Below, piece after piece: positions 42,664-55,471 of a stretch of DNA of 64,000 nt. The notes beneath the pieces were generated by a model. That model was not told where the DNA came from. It saw only the letters and a program-made list of their open reading frames with translations, and did not search any database. A program made the translations under genes and the position numbers. The DNA comes from Bugula neritina (Eukaryota > Bryozoa > Gymnolaemata > Cheilostomatida > Bugulidae): contig OZ037768.1 of assembly GCA_964035545.1 (NCBI GenBank), forward strand, positions 16,709,375-16,773,374. The letters are read 5' to 3'. Each line of letters begins with the position of its first letter. The stretch's first letter is position 1.

Positions 42664-45606
42664 ATGTGGAGAAATTGAAAGTGTTATATAGTAAATTCTT
42701 ATATGTGATTTCCAATATCTCCATTACTGCACCTACCTCCTCAATCAGTGGGTATTTGTTTTCAACTACTCTAAGTACTAGTAGTGCCATCCAGTCTACA
42801 GTCTTGTGTGAAGCTCCAAGAGCTCCAATTACAATGGGGATGACTTTTGTTGATGTTTTCCAAAGGCGGGTTAACTCTAATGCTAAATCCTGATATTTTC
42901 CTATCTTTCTCATTCTTTTTCTTTTACTCTGTAGTCACCAGGAACTGGGATATCAATGATCGTTGTTTCAGGATTATGCTTGTCAACTACTATTATATCA
43001 GGTCTACTAGCTTCAATGACTCTGTCGGTGTGTATGTTGAAGTTTCACAAGATTTTTACATTGTCATTCTCCAGTACTGATTCTGCTCACTGGTCATACC
43101 AATTTTTGCTTTTCTGAAATCTATGAACTTCACACAACTCCCAGTGAATTATTGATGCCACATGTTCTTGTCTTTTCTTATATTCTCCTTGTGCTAACTT
43201 CTCACATTCACTCAGTATATGCACAACAGTTTCGTCCTTTGCATTACACATCCAACACTTCTTGCTACCTTGTTCTTTCATTATAGCTACTTTATAATTT
43301 CTAGTAGGGAGTGCTTGATCTTGCGCAGCCAACAGCAATCTTTCTGTTTCCTTTTTCAGCCAACCAGATTGCAACCAGTTCCATGAGTGCGTTTTTATGT
43401 CCTTTACCTTTTTGATGTACTGACCATGTAGAGCCTTTTCTTTCCACCCATCAGTTCTTTCTGGAGATTTATCGTTCTTGAATTCTACCGCTGTTTTGTC
43501 CTTTAGGAAGGTATTCAGAGTGGTGTCTCCGTCAGTGCATATCTTCTTTATGTAATCTGACATGCTGCATTCTTCAATCCTTACACATTCTTCAATTGAC
43601 ACCATTTCTCTGCCACCTTCCCTTCTGCTAACATACAGCCTGTCTACATCTGCTCTTGGATGGAGTGCAAGATTTATTGTCATAAGCTTCCTTGTCTTTC
43701 TGTCCATGGCTTTTAGTTCATCAGCAATCCAGTCAAGTATTCCAGCTGTGTAACGCACTGCTGCTACTGCCCAAGTGTTTATTGCCTTGATCGTATTCCC
43801 TCCATTCAGTTTTGAGTCCAGAACTTTTCTTATTCGTTTATAGTACTCCTTCCTGATCTCATCTTTCATTTCATCCATTTTTATTTTATCAGTCTCAAGA
43901 ACTCCTAGGTACTTATACGGCTCCTCATCTAGATCTTTAATTATCTGTTCATCAGGCATAGTGATTCCTGTCTCTTTAATTTTCTTTCCTCTTTTCATAT
44001 CTAGTGTGGCACATTTCTGTAACCCAAATTTCATTTCTACATCTATTGTGAAGATCCTGGCAGTGTTTACCAAAGCTTCCAGTTCTGGCTTTGATTTCCC
44101 TTATAGCTTCAGGTCATCCATATATAGAAAATGGTTTATTTTTCTGCCCTGTCAAAACTTGTATCCTTGAGCCGCTTCTCTCATTAGAATTGATAGAGGG
44201 ATAAAAGCAGTCACAAAGAGGAGTGAAGATAAAGAGTCTCCTTGGAAAATTCCTCGCTTGATATCTATTTCTCCGATCTTTTCCCAATGTACTCCAGTTG
44301 TGTTTTCCAAGACTTCATGCTTTTTCTTATCAACCTTATCACATTACCAGCCATTCCAGTTAGTTGCATTGTTTCTAAGATCCATGAGTGTGGTACCATG
44401 TCACACGCCTTTTGATAGTATATCCAACACATTGCTAGATTGATACTTCTCTTTTTCGAGTCACGCATGATTGCCTTATCAAGCATGAGATGATCTTTAG
44501 CGCCCCTTGACTTTCTAATGCAGCCATTTTGTTCTTCTCCAATGACCTTTTGCTCTGAGAGATAATCATACAGTTCGTCAGCTAATATGCCTGTCAATGT
44601 TTTCCACATAAGTGGCAAGCAGGTAATTGGTCTATAGTTTCCCGGCTGCTTCCCTTTAGCTGGATCCTTCATTATCAATGCTGTTTTGCCTGATGTCATC
44701 CATTCGGGAACATCTCCGTCATCCAAGCACTTCTGCAGGTGATCAGCCATCAGCATATGCAGCTTTGTCAGGTGCTTAATCCAGTATCCTTAAACTCTAT
44801 CTGGTCCTGGTGATTTCCAATTGGGCATTTTGCTTATCATCTTCCTCACATCAGTCAGTGTAATGCTTAAGTTCTCTTGTTTTTTCGATATGCTCCAACT
44901 TGTTACTTACTTTATTTAGCCATTCTGCATTGGTATTATGCTTAGTTGGCTGACCCCAGATGTTTTGCCAAAACACTTTTGACTCTTCCTTGTCAGGTGC
45001 CTCTTTAGATGTACATTTAGTTCCTTGTAATTCTTGATAGAAGCGCTTTTCATTGTTTGTAAACATCCTGCTCTGGTTATATTGTTCGACTCATTATGTA
45101 TATCTTTTTATCTTCTTACTTACAGCTCTCAGGTTTTGCTTCAGTTTTTCAATAACTACATCATATCCTTTGTTCTTTATCCTATATTTTCCTTCAAGCC
45201 TTTTCAATGGATCATTGTAAGGTCTTATTTTGCACTCTACTACTTTACTCAAACCTGATCTAATTTCTCTTAATTTCTTCTGCAGTCGTATTTTCCATGC
45301 TGGTACATTGTCAGATTTTCTTCTTTCCTTATTGTTACACACTTGTTCTGTTACTATTATTGCACAAGCTATGATGGTGTCATTGAGCTCGGTGATATTA
45401 TTAATCTCAACACAGTCTAGCACTTCATTAATCTGTCTTGCTGCCTGTAATAATTTGACCCTCTCAATGTGTCTAAGGGCGTTTAGTCTTAATCGATCAT
45501 TCATCGCTCATCTATAATTTTTCAACTAGTACTATTTCTGCCTCTAAACTGGGTACTCTTAAAATTCTTATCGTTGGTTCATCGGCTATCTCATGCTGAA
45601 CTATAA
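42664..45606 (-). pseudogene. Non-LTR retrotransposon with RLE endonuclease (R2/NeSL-like), decayed
   Basis: Minus-strand frames in order: an N-terminal segment (45606-45094), linker, RT fingers GNYRPITCLPLMWKTL (about 44630), palm with YQKACDMVPHSW (about 44400), and YMDDLKL at about 44120. Thumb and connection follow with INTWAVAAVRYTAGILDW and ALHPRADVDRLYVSRREGGR. Then come CWMCNAKDETVVHILSEC (C-x2-C-x8-H-x4-C) at about 43230 and RPDIIVVD...IIDIPVPGDY at about 43000. The zinc-knuckle followed by a PD-x-D endonuclease after the RT marks the restriction-like-endonuclease LINEs. In-frame stops flank YMDD and others split the endonuclease, so it is inactive. The 5' end is lost in simple repeat; the 3' end meets the right satellite arm. 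Confidence 0.8.
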
Positions 45607-45960
45607 CATCCTCTATTATTATTATTATTAATATTTGTATTACTATAACTATAAGTATTACTAATAGTAATACTAATAGTCTATTAATATTAGTATTACT
45701 AAGAGTATTAGTAATACTAATAGTAACACTTATAGTTATACTAACTCTAAGTCTTATACTAATAGTATTAGTAATACTTATAGTTATATTTTAAGTTATA
45801 CGTATACTAGACTTGGACTAGTAATACTGTAATACTAATAGTAATACTGGTAGTTTTAGTAGTAGTACTCATACTGCTTGGTGTGCTAATTTTGAGGTTA
45901 GTATTATAGTTATTCAGTTACTGCTACTGTTACTCATTAATATTGTTACCAATACCGCGT
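45607..45960. repeat. TA-rich simple repeat (TAATAC/TATTAC words)
   Basis: Degenerate low-complexity array of ACTAATAGTAATA-type words, strongly self-complementary, between the LINE 5' side and unique DNA. Confidence 0.75.
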
Positions 45961-47588
45961 TGTTGGTTTTCACCATTTTACCCTGCATTTACCTCTGAAT
46001 CTGTGTTCGTGGTGTCTTTTAGGTTTTAGCTGTTTGATAAAGTATTGATAAATGAATCATCTGTTGTGTGTCAAGCAAACGGTATGCTTAAGAGCTGAAG
46101 TTGCAGATTTCAGTGTGCAACCATTTGATAAAGCATAGCTTCTACAATTTAATTTAGTACAACTCTCATATTTTTGGTAAAGGCTCAAATGGTTGTGGTG
46201 TTGAGGTTTTTGCTTCTCTGCTACTGAAATACTTCAACATAGCACCAGTAATGTGTATAGTTTGCTTCAGTTCCGATAAATGCTTTATTGCAAGTTTAAA
46301 AGAGTTGCCGATATAAGATACATCAATAGACTGGTTACTACAACATAATACACACCTATAGTTTTAGCTAAAGGTTTTGTTGTCTATAAGACAGACACTT
46401 AATACAAGCTGGAATAAATAGTTAAACGTTGAATAGTTTATTTTCAATACATTTCTAAATTAAGCCAAAAATGGCTAATTAAATACTGTATAACCTAATC
46501 AGTGGAAGCAGTCTTAGCAAAATTAGGTAGATATTTCAGTAGCTATAAGCCAACGAGGCATGAGGAAAAATCACATTTGAAAATCTGTCAAATTATGGGA
46601 CTAGACAAAAATGGTGCAAAAAAGTTTGTAATCCCTGTTTTAGGATAGGTATAATTATATTAAAGTAAGCATTATGCAGATAGTAGTACATGTAGCGATT
46701 ATAATTTTGAAATGTTGAATATCTGGTCATGTTCAGATGAGGGTATTCTATGACATACTTCATGTTAAATATTTTTTACAAGCAGCGTCACTCTGTGATA
46801 GTGCTGTTCATGTTACCTGTTCTTTAACATCTCTTACACCTTTTAACTCTCATGCTTACATATATACCTCACTATAATCTCAATTTTTTCAATCATTTAT
46901 GTTGTATTTTTTTAGTTGGGTCTCAAAGTATTTGTGTATTCGAATTTAAATCTACGCTGACTGCTACGTATTCATGTAGGTAACTGTTTTCTAGACTGAA
47001 CTCACAGGCCATTTGATTTCTTCTAAAACTTTGCTCTCTGTTAAGCTTCAAACATGTTTGCTAAAGTGTAAATCATGTTGCAAAATGGTACCAATGGGAA
47101 ATATTGCTGGTTCATTAGTTCATTACCAATTATGTGTTCATGCAGGTGCATTTAATCATGCATTACATAGGCCCTTTAAATTTAGTTCTCATGATAATAA
47201 TATTTTACAGGGTCAAAAGTGCTTAATATTGCAGTGGTTATCTATCAGTACGCACTATGCTCCAAGTGTGTCGCTCTTGTAAGTTTTATTTGTAATTTAT
47301 CATAAAATTTAACTGTATTAGTTTTGTATTTAAAAGCAAATTTCTGTGATCTATTTGATCTTGCTTGTGTATTTTTTTAAATTTTACCAATATATTATTT
47401 GCAGGGTGGTAGTCTAGGTAAACTGTGTTAGATATTTACTAGTTAAATATTATAGCCCTCTTGAACAGCTTCCGCGCATTTTGTACTTCACTTTATAATT
47501 TTATGACATTCACCTTTAGGCTTGATCTTAATGTTTTATATTTGACTTCACTGCTGCAAAGTATCAATACTATAGAGCTGTTTTACAG
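45961..47588. other. Region upstream of the first ABAT exon found
   Basis: It should contain the promoter and the exon with the ATG and mitochondrial presequence of GABA transaminase, since the first exon I can recognise opens in phase 2. No candidate stood out by homology. No mobile element was recognised. Confidence 0.4.
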
Positions 47589-50500
47589 CACTGGCTCATT
47601 GCCGGAAAGGGCTGGCCACATTTGTTCAAGGACAACCCGATAAGCCTGTTGTCAAAACTGAAGTTCCTGGGCCAAGATCTTTACAATTGAAATCAAACCT
47701 TCAAAGCTTACAGGTTAATGGAGTAACATTTTCTGCTATTTTCAACTAGCTTCTTTTTATATGTTTATGTTTTTTTAATTTAGTCAATACAAGCAAAACG
47801 TTACAGTAATGAAATTGCAAATAGAATATAACTTTAGGGTAATTGTGCTCTTCAGTTTTACGACATCTCTCTGTTTGTTTTTGCTTTCTTCAACATGTTT
47901 TTATATAAATATATATGTTACAGTCGGCAGGTTCGGTCTCACTATTTGCCAACTATGAAAAGAGTATTGGCAATTACTTAGTTGATGCTGATGGAAACAT
48001 ACTATTGGATCTTCTAACGCAGATTGCATCTGTTGCTATCGGTAGGCTCTATGGGTTTCTCCTGTACTTGTCTATCAACGTGTTGTGCTGAGAAAACTCA
48101 ATTTAGTCTCTATAATATTGTTATTAGCATGTTGATTTTTATATATCAATATATAATTAATAAAAAATTAAGAAGTTAACTGACATGTACTCATTTTGTT
48201 GAATCTCGTATTATATTAGCAAGAAAATAGCTAATCAAGAAGTTATTTATAAGACCTTGAATATAGTCTGTATAGATACAACCTGCTTGTAATTTAGTTT
48301 TTCTATTCAACATCGATGAATAATTCAAAGTATTTGTTGTAAAATCACATGCACAATTTTTCTTGAATAGGATACAACCATCCCAGGATAATAGAAGCCA
48401 TGAAAGATCCTAAAAACATGGTAAGCTTCACTGAGTCTGTAACAAAACTTGCATGAAATATGTTGAATATTTCCAAACACAGACTCAACCTGTAAGTTTG
48501 TCACAAAATTGAATAAAAGTTATTTTATTAGTCTGTTGATTCGCTTTAAGACAAGACTTGTGAACAGACCAGCACTTGGTCTGGTTCCACCGTCAGACTG
48601 GATGGAGCAACTCAATGAGGGACTACTTAGTGTCGCCCCTTCAGGACTCACTGGTTTACAGACTATGATGTGTGGAGCCTGTGCTAATGAACACGCTTAC
48701 AAGGCTGCTTTTATCCATTATCAGGTATTTATCTCTTTATATATATACAATGTAGCCAAGGTGTCAATATGTTAGTTACCAGCTGGAGATAGTGGGAAGC
48801 TAGGTAACATACATGTTGATATGGTGAAACAATGTGATCAGACTGGTTACATTGATTAAAATGTTGGAAATAAGCTGCACAAATAATTGCTTAAAAATGA
48901 CGTCCTTTTGCTATAGTGGTGGATTTACACAAGCTGTAATACACATTTTATATATCAACAAGCAAGTTGTTGCTTTGTCAGGCCAAAAGACGAGGTGGAG
49001 CTCCGAGTGCTGAAGAGCTGGAAAGTGCCTTGTGGAACAAAGAGCCAGGCTGTCCTGACTTGGCTATCATGTCATTTGTCAATGGATTTCATGGACGCAC
49101 CACAGGTGGGTTTGTTACACCATCACTTATGTGGACACAAGTCATTTTTTCTGTACTGGCAATTTACATGTATGCTACAGACTGATTACTGGATTGGGTA
49201 GTCTTCCATTTCTAGCACATCTAGCTGAAGTAAGTATTTGCCTAAGTATGAGTTGGTTAGCATTTAAGGTGTTTACTACTAGTTCTTCAATACTGTTAGT
49301 CCTTTTCATCGCATGAGTGAACATCTCATTTCATTCTATAAAATGTTTAGCTTGGTGTTTAAGCACTCTAGAATCTATATCATAGATTAGCATATAGTTC
49401 TAGTAGACTGTTATCTATTATTTGCTCCCAATATTTCTGGATCTCAAATTCATGCTGGATTGTAGCAATACACATCTGAACACGGGTAAAAGCTTGAATA
49501 ATACAGTACTTCATGCATATTGTCATTAACCTCAACAGCAAGGTAGCACAAAACAGTGTGATATATCTAAATTATTTCGCTGGCTGTTTTTTGTACTTTA
49601 ATACTGCTGATCTAATCTCAAGTGTGTGAGTGAGTTACAAGCTCTCACTGTAGGCATTGTAATCTATTATGTAATCCAAATTCTTGTTATTATTTTTTGT
49701 ATTTCCTGTCATCCATCTTTGCCTTTGTTGGATCAATTTATTATATTAGCATCAACTGCTGCCATGTCATCCGACTAAAACTGGTTTCATTAAATCATCA
49801 TAATCTACTGAATTTTTTATACGGACTCTCTTGTCTGAAAAATATTAGCCATACTTGTTACTTTTCAGCCGCCCTCACCTGTACACACGCTAAACCCATA
49901 CATAAACTGGATCTACCAATGTTGAGGTGGCCGCATGCGCCGTTCCCTCAACTGAAGTATCCATTAGAAGAAAATATTGTTGAAAATGAGGCCGAGGAAA
50001 TGAGGTGTCTCGACGAAGTAAATACGTAAAGTTTACCATGTAACAAGAATCTGTATATTATATTATATTATATTATGTTATGTTATGTATGTATATTATT
50101 TTATATTATATTATCTTATGTTGTGTTATTTTATAATACTAAATTATATTATGTTATGCTGGTTATTTTCTAATATAATATTGTATGTTATATTATTTTA
50201 TGCTAAATTAGATTATGTTACTATGTATATCATGTGAGCATGAAGTGACAAAATTGTGTACATAGAAGTAATCTCAGAGAGCTAAAGTTATATTAATATA
50301 ATATTCTGTATGGTATTTCAGGTTGAAAGGTTAATAGAAGAGAGGGAAGATGCAGGGCAGCTGGTAGCTGGCATCAATGTGGAGCCTATTCAAGGGGAAG
50401 GGGGAGACAATTATGCCTCTGCTAACTTCTTTAGACAGTTACAGTATATCTGTGATAAGGTAAAGTTATACTTCAGCTAACTGCTTGCAGCAAAGTTCGA

Positions 50501-53080
50501 GTAAACAGTTTTATTAGCTAAATGCATTATTATAATAGTTATGCAACTAGACACATAGGGTGTTATCATTGCTTTTAACTGCAATTGGAAAAAAATTGAG
50601 AAGTTAATTAAAACGAATGTAGAAAATATTTTAATTGCTGCCAACACAAATTATAATATTATTTATAATACTACTGTAATTGTTTGCTACTTTCTGGAGT
50701 AGAACTACGATAACATAAATGTATCAATTTATGCATGTCATTGTGGATCATCTGCTGAACTTTAGAGGGGAATAGCGTTTATAGTTGACGAGGTGCAGAC
50801 AGGATGTGGTGTGACTGGGAAGATGTGGGCACATGAACATTGGAATCTAGATGAGCCTCCAGACATTGTCATCTTTGCCAAAAAGATGGCCGCCGCTGGC
50901 TTCTACTATAAACATACTTTGATACCAAATCAGGTGACGAACTGGAAATACTTTTTAGTATTTAGGTAGACTTATATTGTGTAACTAAGGAAATTTTAAG
51001 TTTTGGTTTATGCGTTTTTCCTGGGCTAAGATAAACATGACAGTTCTTATTTTCTATGCATGATTTATGTATTTTAGACTTGAAAGTATTGTAATATTAT
51101 TTAAATAGTTATATGTGCTGAATTATGCTTTCTGTTTGTTTCAAGGTTCTCATAAGGTGTATCTGAGATGAGTGTTAAATGTCTACATATTTATTCATGT
51201 TTTTTAGAGATAATGTAAGTCTATATAATGAATGCCCTTGTCTAGAAGAAGCACTAAATTTATATAAATGGGCTCTTTAATGAGTAGCAAATTCATCAAG
51301 TTTTTTATAGCATTTTAGCTAATGTGTCGTTTGCCAGTTGGTTCTTCTAGCTTTCTATGATTGAATTTCAACATACAGGGTTATAGGATATTCAATACTT
51401 GGATGGGAGATCCTCATAAAATGGTTGTATTAGAAGCTGTTTTGGATGTTTACAAAAGAGACAACCTCGTAGACAACATGGCTACCCAAGGAGAGCACAT
51501 ACTCAGTGGACTCAAGAAACTTCAGGTGTTTTATACTATTATTTTAATTTGATTATTTTCAATATTTGAATAACTATTTCCTTATATCTTATCTACCATA
51601 CATTTAGTATTATACCATGTCTATCATGTATCTACTACTACACCATGTCTATCATGTATCTACTACTACACCATGTCTATCATGTATCTACTACTACACC
51701 ATGTCTATCATGTATCTACTACTATACCATGTCTATCATGTATCTACTACTACACCATGTCTATCATGTATCTACTACTATACCATGTCTATCATGTATC
51801 TATTACTATACTATGTCTATCATGTAACTATTACTATACCATGTCTATCATGTATCTATTACTATACTATGTCTATCATGTATCTATTACTATACTATGT
51901 CTATCATGTATCTATTACTATACTATGTCTATCATGTATCTATTACTATACTATGTCTATCATGTATCTACTATTATACCATGTCTATCATGTAACTATT
52001 ACTATACCATGTCTATCATGTATCTATTACTATACTATGTCTATCATGTATCTATTACTATACCATGTCTATCGTGTGTCTGTAAAACTATTGTACACAA
52101 TTCATGCGATGCGCTTGATTTCATGTTTTAAAAGGAGCGATAGATAATCAGTAGAAATGTTTGTAGGCCAAGTATTCTGGTCAGATAGAGAATGCTAGAG
52201 GTCAAGGTATTATGGCAGCGTTTGACTGTGCTGACCCGGCAGCTAGAGATGACATGATCAGCAGATTGGCTAACAAAGGTGAACTCATTTCTCTCTCCTG
52301 TACTTTGAGTATTGCTGTATTTCAGATGCTGTAGTTAACTGGTAGTTAGCTGGCAGTTAGCCGGTAGTTAGCTGGTAGTTAGCCGGTAGTTAGCTGGTAG
52401 AGCTATACATATATATATATATGGTAGAGGTATACATATATGAGCTGTTTATTTGACATGGTGTTTTCACTGCTAGAGAAATATTGTTGCAGTACAACTT
52501 ATTTGAGTTAAATACTCTTATTTTAATATATTTGTGGGTAGCAGTATTTTATGCTAGAATCTAGGTTTTAGCAGTAGCCAATCGTTTGCTAGCATCTTAT
52601 ATCATATGGATTCAATTAATATCACTCAGAAGCCTTTAGTAGAATGAGTCATCAAGATTCACAATGAATGCAAATGCATTGTGCAATATCTACACCATTA
52701 GTATCTAACATGGAGTTAGATATTTATTTATACAGTTTATGGTTTATTCAATAAATGATAATCCTTTAAATTTAGAAAATGTTTGCCAATTTTGCACAAC
52801 TTGCCCCAATTTTTTTATTCAGTGTAAATATTAATTAATCAACAAGCTGCCAGCTTGAACCCTGTCAATGTTTCTTTCATCATTTAGTATTTGTTTTGAA
52901 AGCAATATTTTGTGAAGATGTCTGTGACTCATAGTAAACAAAGTAAATGTTGCCTGTTTAGGTATAGTGACAGCGGGATGTGGCACCAGGAGCTTACGAC
53001 TAAGACCTGCGGCAATCCTAGAGAAGTGTCATGTGGATATATTCCTTGATGCCTTGGAGCAGGTGCTCCGGGAAATGTAG
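47589..53080 (+). CDS. ABAT: 4-aminobutyrate aminotransferase, mitochondrial (GABA transaminase)
   Basis: PLP enzyme that moves the amino group of GABA to 2-oxoglutarate, giving succinic semialdehyde and glutamate in the mitochondrial matrix. Eleven exons in frame: 47589-47713, 47924-48041, 48371-48420, 48551-48724, 48982-49105, 49869-50017, 50322-50459, 50766-50933, 51379-51525, 52167-52278, 52962-53080, about 474 residues without the N-terminal exon. Marks: [10 protein letters not shown] at the mature start; [21 protein letters not shown], the C-x2-C pair that holds the [2Fe-2S] cluster in the pig enzyme; [29 protein letters not shown], the likely PLP lysine; [11 protein letters not shown]; and RLRPA near the end. 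Motif order and length match animal ABAT. The first exon (ATG, presequence) is not identified. Introns hold a 28-bp minisatellite and AT repeats but no frame damage. Confidence 0.9.
50053..50230. repeat. TTATA-type simple repeat, ABAT intron 6
   Basis: Degenerate array of TATTA/TTATG pentamers between ABAT exons 6 and 7. Confidence 0.8.
51611..52078 (+). repeat. 28-bp minisatellite, about 16-17 copies, ABAT intron 9
   Basis: The unit reads CCATGTCTATCATGTATCTA plus CTACTATA. Variants differ by C/T at a few positions, and higher-order blocks of similar variants are visible. The unit lacks stops and 28 is 1 modulo 3, so all three plus-strand frames cycle through the same peptide. It is intronic, between exons ending 51525 and starting 52167. 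Confidence 0.95.
52335..52400 (+). repeat. 11-bp tandem repeat, ABAT intron 10
   Basis: Six copies of an AGTTAGCTGGT / AGTTAGCCGGT unit in alternating variants, followed by a short TA run. Confidence 0.85.
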
Positions 53081-53386
53081 AGGTTGTATTCTGAAGGCGA
53101 TTAGTCTAATGAAGGGAGGGGACGACTCCATCTCACTGAGTTGCTTTGGCTTACTTAACTCTATTACTGGCATAACCTACTGTATTTATTATATTTACAT
53201 CTAATTTATATTATACACAGTAAGTCAATCACGCTATTTTGTAACTGGTATTGTTTGAGTTTATGCAGTAAGTGTATTCCCACTGGATGTTTTTTATTAA
53301 GATGTTCTTTTTAAATCATGTAGATCTCCTTATACTTATCCTACATTTACTTACATTATAGATTTTTTTTATTTTTGCTTTTACAA

Positions 53387-53392
53387 AATAAA
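53387..53392 (+). promoter_or_regulatory. Candidate polyadenylation signal of ABAT
   Basis: AATAAA about 307 bases beyond the ABAT stop. The next gene is transcribed towards it, ending about 450 bases further on. Confidence 0.5.
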
Positions 53393-53841
53393 ACTTGTAA
53401 CCCTATTTTAAATGTTTGTTTTTGTTGCAGATTTTCTATACTATAATAATTATAATTGAAGCACACACCTCTTCTGTTAACTATTGTATTGCTGAATTCG
53501 TGTCTTTCTACATAACTTGCCCAAATATAAAACATTTTATATTTAATTTGTTAATTATTTCAATATAATAAAATTTCTTAAGCAATGTAAAAGCGTTTAT
53601 TTTCGATGTGGAAAACATGTGTGTTTTTCATCAATATTATATATGAGTACAGCAGGCTATATTAAGCAATTTTAGGGAGTTATAGCTTTCTACAGTTTTT
53701 GTTGATACACAATTTTTAAAGCACAAAGCTTTGCTGTGTCATGGTTACAAAATATGTCGAAAGTTTGCAAGAAACTGATTATTTTATTTATAAAACAAAA
53801 AAATAAAACTATTTCTTTGTAATAATCAAACTTCTTTCATT

Positions 53842-54430
53842 CTATGACAGCACTGCTTTGTTATTATTCCATTTGAATTTGTCCAAAAAACTGTTGTCTA
53901 CAAAAAAAGAATAAAACCTGTTAATGCAGGTAATGAATCAATACTTCATTTTTTGCTAGAATAAATGTGCAACATTTTACATAAACTTCTCATTAAATTA
54001 ATATTAGTATACTTTTCCGCTAGCTGGCACCGAATTTACACTGGCAAATCTTATAAATAAATGTATATGATTAATATCTTACTAGTATACTACCTTCACT
54101 GTATCATGATATTATGTCACTTGAAATTGTATATATAAATTATAGATCTAATGAATAGGTACTTACTACAGCTGCATGTACTGCATCCCCTAGAATCATA
54201 TGCAATGCCAAATGGACAATACACTGCACAAGCTAGTACAGGGCAGTTTCTGCCAATAACTGCACTGTTTGCTGCAACAGTTTATTAAATGTTTATTAAC
54301 AACAAAAAATTGTAGCAGTGGTTTTATTGTCATGTGCAAACAGACACACAATTCATGCAAGATTAACAATGTTCAACTCACCAGCAAACACTAAAGCTAA
54401 CAGAGTGACAATAATAGCAAAACCCTTCAT
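53842..54430 (-). CDS. Secreted six-cysteine antistasin-like peptide, copy 1
   Basis: Three exons, 54430-54382, 54271-54167 and 53897-53842, give 69 residues. Exon 1 is a signal peptide (MKGFAIIVTLLALVFA). Exon 2 starts ANSAVIGRN and carries all six cysteines in the pattern C-x4-C-x3-C-x10-C-x2-C-x-C, with CPFG...DSRGC inside. This is the spacing of the antistasin domain (CxxG...D..GC..C.C), a leech-type serine-protease inhibitor fold. Exon 3 is a short tail (NNSFLDKFKW...). Both introns are phase 1, as in the other copies. The inhibitor function is inferred from spacing; a defence or venom-type peptide on the same scaffold is possible. It converges with ABAT. AATAAA occurs on the minus strand near 53785. 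Confidence 0.7.
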
Positions 54431-55239
54431 CTTGATGCACTGACTGCAAATGAACAATAGTGTTTGCTAAAAGGTACCTGGTATACATGTAGGCTATATC
54501 TCCAACATTGCTGACATCTGCTATTTCTCATCAACACTTCATGCACGTCATTGACTAACAGGAAGCAGAAATTGCTTCAAAGTTGGACTAATGCAAAATT
54601 TAAATTAATGCAAAAAATGAACTTTATTTATGCAGTTCTAATATATACGTTGTTTTGCAGAGTTACTATAAATAAATTAACATGCAATTTGCTTGATCCT
54701 GGTGCTGTAATTTGGCCTCTATCAAAAATGCCTCCACTGTTGTAAATAATCAGATTAATATGCAAAGCATCCGTTATTGCATAATAATTTATCCTTGCTG
54801 TGGTAATCTAATCACAAAATAAATTGGTGACTGGGAGTTTTCAAACCATTATCTTGTGATATAATACAACTTCTGTTAAATGACAAGCTTTGCAGGTGTT
54901 TCCTGTAAATTTAATGTTAAGAGCTACATCAAATAGTTGTGACTAGTGTATTTTCTATTAAAGTTTGCAATACATCTGAGCTTAAATTTTACTTACAACC
55001 CATAGCATATTTTCGGTAAACTTTTGTAGTTCGTCATGACTTTCAGTTTCTTTCATATATAGAACTTGAGCAAAATTTATCAAGCTAGTCTATTTCTTAC
55101 TTTAAATATATCTACTTAAATAGGTGACAGAAAGTTGAGATGCTGCCCCAATCTCAATATGACAAGTATTGGAATCTGCATTAGTTTGTTATTCTACACA
55201 TGTGTGTTGCACACTTATCTTTTAGGTTTTGTGTAAGCG
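54431..55239. other. Spacer upstream of peptide copy 1
   Basis: AT-rich spacer of about 800 bases holding the presumed promoter of copy 1. No further gene or element was recognised. Confidence 0.4.
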
Positions 55240-55471
55240 AATGATTTATAACAAGTCTATTTTCAAAGCAACATACTTTTACTTATAAATTAAGTTATAA
55301 CAGTTTTGTTATTGCTAATAATTGATAATGAAAGGAGGCCATGTATGTATGTGCAACTGCATTTTATTTTATCCAATATGTTATATTCATAAAGAAACAC
55401 CATTCATTATAACATTCAAGAGAGCTTAGCAGGGAATCATCTCTTTAGTCAGGGATTGCACTGTTCGCTTT

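Noticed and set aside
43562-43753. Plus-strand open frames within 43.5-45.5 kb
   Set aside because: Antisense shadows of the minus-strand LINE.
51617-52147. 176-codon open frame
   Set aside because: Entirely the 28-bp minisatellite inside an ABAT intron.
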